Shown: positions 22,381 through 32,735 of the stretch, one piece after another
Numbering within the stretch: position 1 is the first letter of the stretch
Layout: each line of letters begins with the position of its first letter
Assembly: GCA_964034945.1 (NCBI GenBank)
Contig: OZ035962.1
Span: 33,879,943-33,943,942, forward strand
Length of the DNA stretch: 64,000 bases
Direction of reading: 5' to 3'
From: Chrysopilus asiliformis
Taxonomy: Eukaryota > Arthropoda > Insecta > Diptera > Rhagionidae
Notes under the pieces: generated by a model
Databases searched by the model: none
Seen by the model: only the letters and a program-made list of their open reading frames with translations
Told to the model about the DNA's origin: nothing
Translations under genes and position numbers: made by a program

Positions 22381-23545
22381 ATATACCCTTTTTACTTTCT
22401 TCTACGGAGTATAATAAAGTATTGTATTCATGGAAAATTTCGACCTCTTAATTTTGCCTAAAAAACATTTCCCGATCACTCCTGAGTCGATTGGAGTCAT
22501 ATTAAAAAAATGTCTTTCTGTCTGTCAGTCTGTCTGTCTGTGTACAAGATTTCTCAAAAACTAATGGTTCAAACACAGTGAAGGCGGCAAGCGGCAGCGG
22601 CGGGCGGCATTTTTTTTTGCACTAACGTAGCGCAACGAGAGCTGCTACAATACAGCGGCAACGGCAGCGCACTTTTTCCGTCGCCGCCTAGTTTGAAACA
22701 AAGTCAAACTTGCCGCCGCCGCCCAAAATGTTTTATGAAAACCACCACATTCTATGCAGATTTTTGACGTTTTGATTTCGCAAGTGCCGCTTGCCGCCTT
22801 CATTGTGGTTGAACCATAATAGAGCTAGCGCCATGAAATTTTATAGTCATGTTGGGTCCTGAAATGGAACGATCCTATCAACTTTTGGTGGAAATCCGTT
22901 AACCGGAAGTATCCAAAATGGCAGTTTTTCAAAAATCGCAATTTCGTTTTTCTCGATTTACTCCCAAACTACGCGTTTTTTAGTGGCCTTAAGTATGACA
23001 AAACTTGGAGAAAATAAAATTTCCCACACTTTTGTCTTTAGCTATAACTCGATATCTCAACCTGTTATTGAGATAAACCGTTATTTAAAAAAAAACAGTT
23101 TTTTGCGATTATCTCGAAAATTAACGGGTTTTTTGCTGACTGAATGTATGAAGTGAATTAATGAGAATGGCATTCTGCACAATTTTGTCTTTTACCGTTA
23201 TCCGTTATATTTTACCGTTATTGAGATATTTTCATTAATATGTAAAAAATCATATTTTTGCGAATAATTTGCAAACTAACAGTTTTTCGACAAATCAGTT
23301 AAAAGAATAATTAAAGATGTTAACATTTTCTACATTTTTGCCATTTACCGTAAATTGATATCTTTTACAATTCTCAAGTTATATCAAATTTTGTACGTTT
23401 TTGATATCTTTGGTTGAACCAACAATTTATTGGGAGGTTGTATTGGGTTGACAATACGAAAGGGCTATAACGTAAATTGCACAGGGTCGTAGATTTTGTA
23501 GAAGAAAGTTTTGTGTTGACCACAACTGATATTTTCAATTAATTC
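22381..23545 (+). repeat. Family C long dispersed repeat, copy 1
   Basis: Non-coding repeat with the order: TATTGTATTCATG, CTTAATTTTGCC, a short (CTGT)n tract, ATTTCTCAAAAACTAAT, GAAATCCGTTAACCGGAAGT, several CGTTATCGAGATAT blocks, then AAGAAAGTT. Other copies: 54395-55245, 61524-62590 and a piece at 44500-44790. It is interrupted by a MITE at 22565-22816. Confidence 0.7.
22565..22816. mobile_element. GC-rich MITE (TAA target duplication) inside family C
   Basis: Ends TGGTTCAA-ACACAGTGAAGG and matching complement, flanked by TAA at 22562-22564 and 22817-22819. The interior is rich in GGCGGC/GCCGCC. The other family C copies show the empty site AAAACTAATAGA, which fixes the insertion exactly. 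A 3-bp TWA duplication suggests PIF/Harbinger. Confidence 0.75.
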
Positions 23546-23578
23546 TATATTTAGAAGAATATAAATCGACGAAGCATA

Positions 23579-23840
23579 AATTCTGTGGTCACAAGGAAAA
23601 ACTGCTTAAGTCGAAAAAGCGTGTTTTGAGTAATTTGGGTTTAAAGTTTTGATTATTTTTTTTTTGCAAGCAAAACTGACTTAGTTTATATGGTTTTTGC
23701 TTTGCCATTCCTCATAGGGGTACAGCATGAAAACCAAACTTTGACAGAATATAGAACTGGATAAGGAGAATTCAAATATGCACTAACCTTTAAAAGTACA
23801 TAACTCGACTTAAGCGGTTTTTCCTTGTGACCACAGAATT
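23579..23840. repeat. Foldback repeat, AATTCTGTGGTCACAAGG arms
   Basis: Arms of about 37 bp (from 23579 inward, and from 23840 inward) are near-perfect inverted copies including GCTTAAGTCG. No clear target duplication, so boundaries are approximate. Confidence 0.55.
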
Positions 23841-24504
23841 GACCGAGACGGGGAATTGTCAGAAACCTAAACATTTCTGCGAAAGAAGTACAAAATTGTT
23901 GGTCGAAGGGGGTATCTTATTTCAATACGAATTTATCGTTTTACGAACTCATCCACAACAAAGTTCTAAATCCATCCGCATATGAGTTTGTTTTTCCATT
24001 TTTTGCAGGCATTTATTTATTTGACTTATCTTTTCATTCGAATATTTTCGGCGATCAAATGGGGAATCGAAACACACGTCAAGAAAACGTTCAAATTGCC
24101 ACTTACAGGCATAACACATTCACACCGAGTTTGACATTTGATGTTCTGAGCACTAAATAGATACTAGTGCCACGTTCCGGGAACTTTATTTTGAGTTTCT
24201 AAAACCCTGAGGTATCACTCACAACTTTATTGTGGCAATGCAATTTGTCGCAATTTAATCATGAAAATTCTAATTCGATTTTTCATGAAACAGCACAGAA
24301 CAATGTTTTTACTCGAAAATTTAATACAAAAACTATTATTTTCGACTATCAAAGTCGACTGAAGCCTGGAAACTTATAAAAATGAGAAACAAAAATCGAG
24401 TAAAAAACACAACAAATAATAATTTCACCTTTCTTTCATTTATGTAATATTATGTATTTTTTCGAAGCACAACTTCAAAATTGACCACAAATTTTCATTC
24501 GCTT
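23841..24504. other. No gene seen
   Basis: AT-rich non-coding DNA; nothing recognised. Confidence 0.5.
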
Positions 24505-24860
24505 TGTTTATACCCGTATGGTGAAACCAAAGGGTATATTAACTTTGCCTTACCGTTTGTAACACCAAGATCCCGTTATCACACACAAAAATGAATTACA
24601 CCAGTGTGTTTAGAATGATAAAAAAAAATTGAATTTTGCATGTCCGTCCGTCTGTCTGTCCGTCCGTCCGTCTGTCTGCGATTTTTTTCGGAAACGGTGC
24701 ATGGTCATAGAATTTCATAGAAATTTATGAAGACGAAATGTGAATAGAACATGATTTTATATAACTGGTTTTTTCAAAATAAAAATTATGTCTGTTCTCA
24801 TATAGAGTATTTGACGATTGGCCCATGGCAATTAAGCTTTTCTTATGTTTTTAATTATCT
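24505..24860 (+). repeat. Family A head joined to family B tail, partial copy
   Basis: Starts with the hairpin TATACCC-GTATGGTGAAACCAAA-GGGTATA, followed by the conserved CCAAGATCCCGTTATCACAC block and (GTCC/GTCT)n at about 24643-24678, and ends in the reverse of the family B terminal block. Confidence 0.65.
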
Positions 24861-25356
24861 CTAACCAATATTTAATATATGCCGAGTGGTTCTCCGTAAT
24901 TTTATTTGGATAAGTTATTTCAATCCTTTTAAGGGTCAGTATGTTTTTTTACGCGCACTTACAGGGTTAAATAGATACTTGTGGTAAAATTATTGGCCTG
25001 CTAAGTACTACCATGAAAGTAAATGGCAAATTAGAAGGGGTGAAAATGAATACAAGAGGGAAATGCAATGAAAAACAAACAAAAAGCTTTCACTAATTAA
25101 TACTGCTTGCGTCATATTATGATGAAAATTAGTCAGTTATTTATAATTATCTTCATTTTGGTCGTAACGGAAAAGTGTTTCGTGAAATAAACAACAATAT
25201 TCCCTTCATGTGGTTTTTGATAAAATTTATGAATACCGTGTTACAAAAAAGGACGCCCAAACAGTTTTTTAGTCTTTTTGATTTAAATAGGATAGCCAAA
25301 AAAATATTTTAAATATATATATGTGTAAGTAGTTGTACAATCATGTAACGGCTTAC
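24861..25356. other. No gene seen
   Basis: AT-rich DNA without recognised features; short family B tail follows at 25357-25430. Confidence 0.5.
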
Positions 25357-25430
25357 AAGCATAAGCAAAACTTCAATTGCCAGGGGCAATTGTTGAATAA
25401 TCTATATGAGGACAGACAATTGTTTTCGCA
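25357..25430 (+). repeat. Family B 3'-end fragment
   Basis: ATAAGCAAAACTTCAATTGCC, then TCTATATGAGGACAGACAATTG, matching the family B terminal block seen at 36385-36450. Confidence 0.55.
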
Positions 25431-25784
25431 AACATAATGAAAGCTAGGATTTGTCGTGAATACCCCACATGGCGCGATTCTAAACTTTCAAATAGATTAA
25501 AAATCATTATAACATTCCGATTTAACCCTAATCCGTATTTCGTGTCAATTTGACACAATTTTCGAATTCAAATCCACTTATTTCATTGTTTTTTTTATTA
25601 AATTGATCTGAGATTTTGGCGCAAGGTAAAAATCGTATATGAATTTTTAATTTTTCTAATCGGCTTTACCGTTAGGTGTCACATGGTCGCTGTACAAAAA
25701 ATTCCCTTAATCTGTCGTTCATGTGTCAAATTGACACAATGATAAAAACTTAAACATTACGCTGCGCCAACAAGATGTTTCATG

Positions 25785-27348
25785 CAGGGATTGAAAAAGC
25801 AAAGCAAATCAGCAAACAGCAAGCTAAAATTTGCTTTGCTTTGCTGTGACGGAGAAATGCTGTGCTTAAAAAATGCTGTGCTTATTTTCAGTGCTGTGCT
25901 GAAAATCGAAAATTTTTATTGCTTTGCTTTGCTTTTTGTACTTCGTTCTGCTGTGCTTAAGCAGTGCTGAAATTTGCTTAAGCAAAATTTAAGCAGTGGT
26001 GAAATTTGCTTAGAAATGCTGTGCTTAAGCAGTGCTGAAATTTGCTTAAGCAATGCTGATTTGCTTTCCTTTGTGTTTCTTATACAGGAATATCGATTTC
26101 TTTTTTTGGAAAATAGTACGGAGCAAAATAAAATTAGGGAGGAAATTCCTGAACAACAAATGACTTTCTTATACGAAAAAAAATTTTTTTTTTGAGGAAA
26201 ATAGTACGGAGCAAAATAAAATTAGGGAGGAAATTCCTGAACAGCACATGACTTTCTTATACGAAAAAAAAAATTTTTTTGAGGAAAATAGTACGGAGCA
26301 AAATAAAATTAGGGAGGAAATTCCTGAACAACAAATGACTTTCTTATACGAAAACAAAATTTTTTTTGAGGAAAATAGTACGGAGCAAAATAAAATTAGG
26401 GAGGAAATTCCTGAACAACAAATGACTTTCTTATACGAAAAAAATTTTTTTTTTTGAGGAAAATAGTACGGAGCAAAATAAAATTAGGGAGGAAATTCCT
26501 GAACAACAAATGACTTTCTTATACGAAAAAAAATTTTTTTTTTGAGGAAAATAGTACGGAGCAAAATAAAATTAGGGAGGAAATTCCTGAATAGCACATG
26601 ACTTTCTTATACGAAAAAAAAAATTTTTTTGAGGAAAATAGTACGGAGCAAAATAAAATTAGGGAGGAAATTCCTGAACAACAAATGACTTTCTTATACG
26701 AAAAAAAAAATTTTTTTTTGAGGAAAATAGTACGGAGCAAAATAAAATTAGGGAGGAAATTCCTGAACAGCACACGACTTTCTTATACAAAAAAAAAATT
26801 TTCGTATAAGAAAGTCATGTGCTGTTCAGGAATTTCCTCCCTAATTTTATTTTGCTCCGTACTATTTTCCTCAAAAAAAATTTTTTTTTCGTATAAGAAA
26901 GTCATGTGCTGTTCAGGAATTTCCTCCCTAATTTTATTTTGATCCGTACTATTTTCCTCAAAAAAAATTTTTTTTTTCGTATAAGAAAGTCATTTGTTGT
27001 TCAGGAATTTCCTCCCTAATTTTATTTTGCTCCGTACTATTTTCCAAAAAAAGAAATCGATATTCCTGTATAAGAAACACAAAGGAAAGCAAATCAGCAT
27101 TGCTTAAGCAAATTTCAGCACTGCTTAAGCACAGCATTTCTAAGCAAATTTCACCACTGCTTAAATTTTGCTTAAGCAAATTTCAGCACAGCATTTCCCA
27201 CTTGATTGCTTCGACGAAGCATTTTTTTGCTTTGCTGGTGCTTAATGCTCCTGAAGTGCTTTGCTTTAAGCAAAGCCATTTACGTTTAATTCAGCACAGC
27301 AAAGCATCAGCATCAGCACGAGAATTAAGCAAAGCAATTTAAACCCTG
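25785..27348. mobile_element. hAT-type foldback element with 8-bp target duplication
   Basis: Starts CAGGG and ends CCCTG, flanked on both sides by the 8-bp repeat GTTTCATG (25777-25784 and 27349-27356), the size typical of hAT. The arms (25785-26095 and 27057-27348) are inverted copies rich in GCTTAAGCA, CAGTGCTG and GCTTTGCT. Between them is an array of about 88-bp units, eight in one orientation and three in the other. No transposase. Confidence 0.85.
26095..27057. repeat. Array of ~88-bp units, 8 direct then 3 inverted
   Basis: Each unit contains AATAGTACGGAGC, AATTAGGGAGG, AAATTCCTGAACA, ATGACTTTCTTATACG and an A/T run of varying length. Orientation flips near 26800. The open frames in this stretch come from the repeats. 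Confidence 0.85.
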
Positions 27349-27378
27349 GTTTCATGCACATTTTTTATTTGAATTGAA

Positions 27379-27534
27379 ATGGTATCAACAGGAATACAAT
27401 TTGCCATTGTTTCCAAAAAAAATTCTAATTCCAATGTCCACAGTGTACGATGTGATAAATGTGTAAAATCTACTTGTCCATCTCACCGTTTCACAATTTG
27501 TGAAAAATGTGGAACCAACGTTCAATTTTCTTGA
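27379..27534 (+). pseudogene. piggyBac transposase remnant: cysteine-rich C-terminal domain
   Basis: A 51-residue tail ending in a stop. It contains CDKCVKSTCPSHRFTICEKC, the CX2CX5CX2HX4CX2C-like pattern of the piggyBac cysteine-rich domain that recognises the transposon ends. The catalytic part is absent: upstream the frame meets a TGA and then the hAT insertion. It lies about 200 bases inside the right end, where a piggyBac gene should finish. It cannot transpose anything itself; whether any domain-only protein is made is unknown. The domain assignment is by pattern, without a search. Confidence 0.7.
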
Positions 27535-27745
27535 TTCCTTTTTTATGTAATTTTGTATGTTATTAATAAGACCAAATTATTTTTTTTGCTTTTCTCAATA
27601 AAAAAAATAATGATTAATCAAGAAAACTTAATTTTGTTACAATTAACACTAAAAATATGGGATTTTCTGGTATTTCGTCAATTTGACACATGAAATACTT
27701 TTAAGTAACTTTAAATGAAATGCGGATGAGGGTTAAATTTGTTAA

Positions 27746-28042
27746 CCCTTTCGGTACATGTTTTTTTCTATGGGTTTTAAAAATATTCTATATACAAATT
27801 AATAATGTTTAAGCTATTAGTATTGATTTAAAACAAAAAAAAATTAAAAAAAAAAAAATTAAAAGTTTTATTTTTTTTCAAATACGTCCACTGTTGTCAG
27901 CTTTTTACTCAAAAAATCAAAATTGGGTCGCAAATGCACTTAATGGTGCACTGAATGAGAATAGAGTGTTGAAAATAAATAAATAATAAGACAATTCAAA
28001 TTTTTTAGCATGATGCCATATGGCATCAAAATATCGAAAGGG
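27746..28042. mobile_element. TTAA-flanked (piggyBac-type) MITE, 297 bp
   Basis: TTAA at 27742-27745 and 28043-28046; ends CCCTTTCG and CGAAAGGG. A perfect 18-bp palindrome TGATGCCATATGGCATCA lies 14 bases inside the right end. It sits five bases from the preceding piggyBac element's right TTAA. Confidence 0.7.
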
Positions 28043-28145
28043 TTAAAGCTGCTGCAATTGAATTTTAATGTATGAAGAACTTATATTAAATTTTATTGTG
28101 AATGATGATCTCTTTTTAACTTTTTAGATACGACGAAGCGTTTTT

Positions 28146-28447
28146 TCTGTTCAAAGTTTCAGCCAGAGCTTAGGGGAAGACCCTTTAATGCCGAAGCACA
28201 GCTCAGGATGGTCGGAAGAACGAAAGGAGATGTCGGTTTATGTTCTCCTTGAACTTCTGCGGGTTATAGTCCGGGGGGGATACATCGGTAGCCCTAAACT
28301 TTACTGTACGAAAACGGGGAGGCTCAAGGAGGAAGTCGTGCGAACGTGCAGCTGCAGGAGACGATCTAGGAAAAATATATCGTGGGGGAATAAGTTGGGA
28401 AATTTCGGCGGAGCATTTCCCAGGGATATCTATAGAATATGCTGAGT
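28146..28447 (-). pseudogene. Non-LTR retrotransposon ORF2, C-terminal end (fragment 1)
   Basis: The minus-strand frame 28460-28203 ends like the C-terminus of Jockey/CR1-type ORF2 proteins (PPRFRTVKFR, then PPDYNPQKFKENINRHL). The same sequence, plus strand, occurs at 42890-43160. It continues at 29308-29801 once the 860-bp insertion 28448-29307 is removed. Confidence 0.65.
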
Positions 28448-29307
28448 TAGATTGAATCAATCCAAAGAAAATTCACACGCGGCCTATGCCGAAGATTTGG
28501 AGTGGTTTTTGAGTGTTACGAAAATCGCCTAACTATTTTAAATTTGCCTTCGCTTAAAGTCCGTAGAATTTACTTGGATGAGTGCTTTTTGTTTAAACTG
28601 GTCATATTATGTCATCCGATCTGTTGAATTCACTGTCTCCCCGCAATCTTACTCGCGTCTCGAGAAATGCTATTGTTTTTAATGTTCCTTATGCTTCTCA
28701 TAACGTTTACTATCATTTTCCACTTCTCAGGATACAGCGTAATCATGATACTTATGCTACATTTACACGAATGACAAATTTGTCATTTTTTTCTTGTCAT
28801 TATGTTAATTCCCGTGTAAATGGCATAATTTTTGTAATTTTTTCTGTCAGAAAATGTCAATCTCTCATAAAATAATGAACTTGTCCATTCTTTTATGCCA
28901 GATTGTCATTCGTGCAAACGCAATATTAGTTATGACAACTTTAGTATTCAACTTTTGTCATAACTAATATTGCGTTTGCACGAATGACAATCTGGCATAA
29001 AAGAATGGACAAGTTCATTCTTTTATGAGAGATTGACATTTTCTGACAGAAAAAATTACAAAAATTATGCCATTTACACGGGAATTAACATAATGACAAG
29101 AAAAAAATGACAAATTTGTCATTCGTGTAAATGTAGCATTATGAATTTGGTTTTTTTCTCGCTTCAACACTGCAATCTTTTCAAAAACAACTTAAAAAGT
29201 TATTATTTTAATATCTTAGATCACTTTTAGTTTTTTGCTGCAGTGTTATTGGATTATATATGTACTGTAGTTATATACTATATATTAATAATTAATAATT
29301 AATAATT
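28448..29307 (+). mobile_element. Insertion in the non-LTR fragment, ending in a (TAAT)n-like tail
   Basis: Comparison with the related copy at 42699-43160 shows that everything between 28448 and 29307 is extra. The candidate duplication is AGT on each side. The right end is a TAATAATT repeat, as in some SINE or LINE tails. A foldback MITE (28755-29138) is nested in it. Confidence 0.5.
28755..29138. mobile_element. Foldback MITE with 384-bp near-perfect palindrome, TTA duplication
   Basis: Arms of about 185 bp start TGCTACATTTACACGAATG and meet around 28946 with a 15-bp spacer. TTA flanks both ends (28752-28754, 29139-29141). The 3-bp TTA suggests PIF/Harbinger. Confidence 0.85.
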
Positions 29308-29801
29308 AGTACCCCAACAGAGCGACGATGCTCGAGAGACGGTAATGAATCTGTCAAAGATTTGTCTGCAATTAGTCGGATTGCACGTTTTTGATTTCGG
29401 TCCAGCAGTTGCAGGACAGTTTTTGGTGCTCCAGCCCAAATGTGCGAATATACTCAAGTCTCGGTCGAATGTAGGTCCTGTAAATGCTGAGCACGTCGAT
29501 TGGTGCGAAATATTTTTTGCAGCGTCCCAGAAAGCCTAGGCACTGCGACGCTTCCTTTGCTATTTTAAAATATGATCGCTCCATGGCAGCCCAGTATTCT
29601 AACGTTTCGGGAGATTTTTCGCATTTTATCCACAACAGCATTGATTGGGTTTTAGATGCGTTGAATTCCACACCGTTGATTCTGCCCCAAGCCAGAATTG
29701 TGTTTAAATCAGAATTCAAAGATCTAATTTGCGCACTACGTTTCGATCGAACTGCAATGGCGTTCGATTCTGCAGGTGAGCTGAACAAACGGTGTACTAA
29801 A
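29308..29801 (-). pseudogene. Non-LTR retrotransposon reverse transcriptase, C-terminal fragment 2
   Basis: The minus-strand frame 29788-29372 encodes LAWGRINGVEFNASKTQSML followed by IYRTYIRPRLEY, the thumb region after the RT catalytic core of Jockey/CR1-type elements. The catalytic YADD is missing upstream. The sequence matches 42699-42860 at its 3' side. It is a 5'-truncated dead copy. Confidence 0.7.
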
Positions 29802-30485
29802 TCTAGTATAGTAAAGCTTTATGCGGTAGTTAGGCGTCTGGAAATACCGAATTATACGAAATCTCGTTACACGTGATTCACATCACATAAAAAATGTAAC
29901 GTTTATGTTCCGAAACCGTTTTTTTTTTAAATTATTTCACTAACAATGACATACTTAAACAATTTTTTTTAAAATTCAGATAATTCATGTAACTTCTAGT
30001 ATGATTTGAGAAAATAAGTACCGCAATATGAATGGAAATTCCATGAAATTTACTGAACGTCAAAATGCCCAAATATTGGGGCGTATTCATTTTTAAACGC
30101 ACTTTTTTTTTAAATATCAGTTTAAACTAACAGAAAACCATAGCAAACTGTCAGTTTAAACTCATATTAAAGCAAAATTGTGTTTAAAAACGACTATGAT
30201 TATTTTAAGGAAAATTTATTGCAAACTATAAATCCAATATTGTTTTATTAATTAAAAAAAATATTTTTGTTTAGTTCTAAAATTTTAAGACCATGTTGAA
30301 ATAGTCTGCCTAAATAGGACGGATGAAATATTGCTCTTTTTCACATTGAGACTATTGAATAATCAGACTATGGTGAAACATTTGGAAATCGGAACATTTC
30401 TAAGGAATCACTAGTACTATTTTGCTCTCAATTCATATTGCATCGAAGACGACCGAAGCAATAATAACAATGGAACACATTCAGT
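29802..30485. other. No gene seen
   Basis: AT-rich DNA; GTTTAAACT-type short repeats near 30095-30165. Nothing else recognised. Confidence 0.45.
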
Positions 30486-30591
30486 ATGGCAGCCAACCAA
30501 TCAGACCACCACAAGCGGAACTCTGAAAATGGAGATTTTAGTTTTGAGGAGGATTTTCCTATTAGCAGTTCCACTTCCTCACCTTACCCTA
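30486..30591 (+). CDS. Candidate coding exon cut by a TA-flanked MITE
   Basis: ATG-led frame starting MAANQSDHHKRNSENGDFSF, acidic and serine-rich, preceded by an in-frame TAA. It stops being host sequence at the MITE boundary 30592. With the MITE and one TA removed, the frame continues about 20 codons from 31474 to a TAG near 31540. An overlapping ATG at 30471 in another frame is open for only 18 codons. No family recognised. Confidence 0.3.
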
Positions 30592-31473
30592 AAGGCCAAA
30601 ATACAATTGGCCCGACAAAACATTTACGACAGCAGATTACGGCGACAATGTCGCCCTCTATATACAATTGCGCACACTTTGTTGTTCTAATCATTATTTG
30701 TTTCTCATTTGATTTTGACATTGGGACGAAATTTAGATTTTATGACATCCCCATAAGATTTCATTTTGAATCAACTACAAAATTTTGTGGGCGAGCTGGC
30801 CGATAAAAGTTAAATTCGATTGGACTTTTTAACCCCAAAATACAATTGGCCCAACACAACATTTACGGCGAGATTTCAGATTTTAAACCCATAGGATTCT
30901 ATGCTTCTAAATACAATCAATCCGACCAACTTTGCAGCCGTAAAAAGTTCAATCGAATTTAACTTTTGTCGGCAGCTCGCCTACAAAATTTAGTGGTTGA
31001 TGCAAAATGAAATCTTATGGGATGTCATAAAATCTAAATTTCTTCAATTAAAGCAAGTGTTAGGAAATATAGTTCGTATGCTGTGTTGCTTAGATTGTAT
31101 GATAATTGGGTACAAAAAATGTTATATGTAGCTCACTGACTGTCAAAATTCAAATCAAAGAAATACAGAATATTCAAGACCAAGGATTGAAAATATTAAT
31201 TTTGAAGAACAATTAATTGAGTGCGTGCGCGAAAAGTTTTATCTGTGAAAAGCAAGTTACATTTAGAACAACAAAGTGTGCGCAATTGTATATGGAGGGC
31301 GACATTGTCGCCCCAATCTGCTGTCGTAAATGTTGTGTTGGGCCAATTGTATTTTGGCCTTTACGGTTGCAAAGTTGGTCAGATTGATTGTATATAGAAG
31401 CATAGAGTCCTATGAGTTTAAAATCTGAAATGTCGCCGTAAATGTTGTGTTGGGCCAATTGTATTTTGGGCTT
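30592..31473. mobile_element. TA-flanked foldback MITE, AAGGCCAAAATACAATTGG ends
   Basis: TA at 30590-30591 and 31474-31475. The terminal block CAAAATACAATTGGCCC occurs four times: at both ends and again inside each arm (near 30836 and 31340). Arms also share CGACATTGTCGCC and ATGGGATGTCATAAAATC. A Tc1/mariner-type insertion is inferred from TA and the AAGG start. Confidence 0.75.
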
Positions 31474-31477
31474 TAAG

Positions 31478-31946
31478 GCTTTCCTCCATTACCATGACTT
31501 CTGTAACTGCAAAAAAATGAAGAAAACTAGAGCAAGATAGACTTATGTAGATCTAAAAAGGAATGACTGAATACAAGTTAAACGCTATCCCTTCCAGTTT
31601 TACAATTTTATAGCAATCATATCAAACCTTATGCTATGAATATAAGGTTCAAATTGGCATAGAAATAAAGCTTTTGACTATGCATGCGAAGGAGAAAAAT
31701 GACATCACGCTATAATAACAGTTTGAATGTGTCCGTGCTTACTATTCACTTACAGGGACAATGTGTGATTGTAGTAGAAATCGCCATAAAATCGCCATAA
31801 AATCGCCATAAAAAACAGGGGAAATTATTCTTGCAGTTTCCGACAAATTTTTGCAGTTGATTCTTATCTCCCTTTCTCGTCAACGTATCTTCACATAAAT
31901 GTGTCTCTATTTTTTTGCAGTTGCCGAAGTCATGGTAATGGAGCGC
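31478..31946. repeat. Inverted repeat around CCATTACCATGACTTC
   Basis: About 38 bp at 31478-31515 recur in reverse at 31908-31946 with roughly 85% identity. A triple ATCGCCATAAA repeat lies at 31779-31813. Boundaries and origin unclear. Confidence 0.45.
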
Positions 31947-32273
31947 CTCCTTTATGTTGACAGTTTCTGTCCTAGTTAGGCGGACTATTTCAACCAATGT
32001 CAACAGGCTCAAATAGACTCGCACTGTCCCAAAACTATTTTTGCTCCAAATAAATTTCTTACTCTTAATCTACAGCAGGTTTACAGATGCCATCTGTAGG
32101 TAAACAGATATCTAATATAAGGAAACTTAGCCGGTACTAGTTAACATACTCTTGCAGCTAGCTTAAAATCTGTACTCCATTTCTCTCAGTGCAGATCCGA
32201 ATTACGATCTTGTAAATTAGAAATTATAATATATGTTTTGAACACATGATAAGTTGAATTTTGACTTTAAAGG

Positions 32274-32500
32274 GAGAACTCCAATTGAGCAGAGGCAGCA
32301 GCAGAGGCAGAGGCAGAAGCAGTAGCAGAAGCAGAATCTGCTTTCTGTCCCACAGAAATTTAGAGATTAGAGCTAAAATGTGTTTCTGCTTCTGCCACTG
32401 CCTCTGCTGCTGCTTTATTGGAGCTCATCACATAAGACGCTATGTGTTCTAAAGTTCTGCTTCTGCCTCTGCTGCTGCCTCTGCCCAATTGGAGTTCTCG
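32274..32500. mobile_element. Foldback MITE with GCAGAGGCAG arms
   Basis: Arms start GAGAACTCCAATTG-GCAG and consist of GCAGAGGCAGCAGC-type repeats, inverted at the other end. Target duplication unclear (TTAA-like bases on both sides). Confidence 0.6.
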
Positions 32501-32735
32501 CTTAATAATGCAAAGCTGTCAACATTTTTAAACTTTGCATTATTGAAGCCAAAATTCAACTCAAAAAGACTTTCAACGCAGTTCAGTCTTCTTCTTTCAA
32601 AAAGTTAACTTTTAGTTAAATAAAGGGTGGTTAAATTTTAAGCGCCGATGTTGAATGTGAACCACACCTAAACGTCAAGTTTTTTTCTGCATTTCATTTG
32701 ACATTTCTCAATTTCAGACTAACTCAATTTGAACC

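Larger units (their letters stand above)
25526..27732 (+). mobile_element. piggyBac-type element, internally deleted, interrupted by a hAT foldback
   Basis: Flanked by TTAA at 25522-25525 and 27733-27736. Ends are CCCTAATCCGTATTTC and the complement of CCCTCATCCGCATTTC. Sixteen bases in from the left TTAA is a palindrome GTGTCAATTTGACAC; similar ones occur near 25730 and 27680. The right part keeps the end of the transposase gene (27379-27534). Bases 25785-27348 are a later insertion. Target site, end bases and the cysteine-rich domain agree on piggyBac. Confidence 0.88.

Noticed and set aside
26248..26942. Frames with FLYEKK and EENSTEQNKIREE repeats
   Set aside because: By-products of the 88-bp tandem units on both strands.
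26095..27057. Repeat array considered as CRISPR
   Set aside because: Units are contiguous tandem copies without unique spacers, in a eukaryotic transposon.
29484..29876. 130-codon plus-strand frame
   Set aside because: Antisense shadow of the non-LTR reverse transcriptase fragment.
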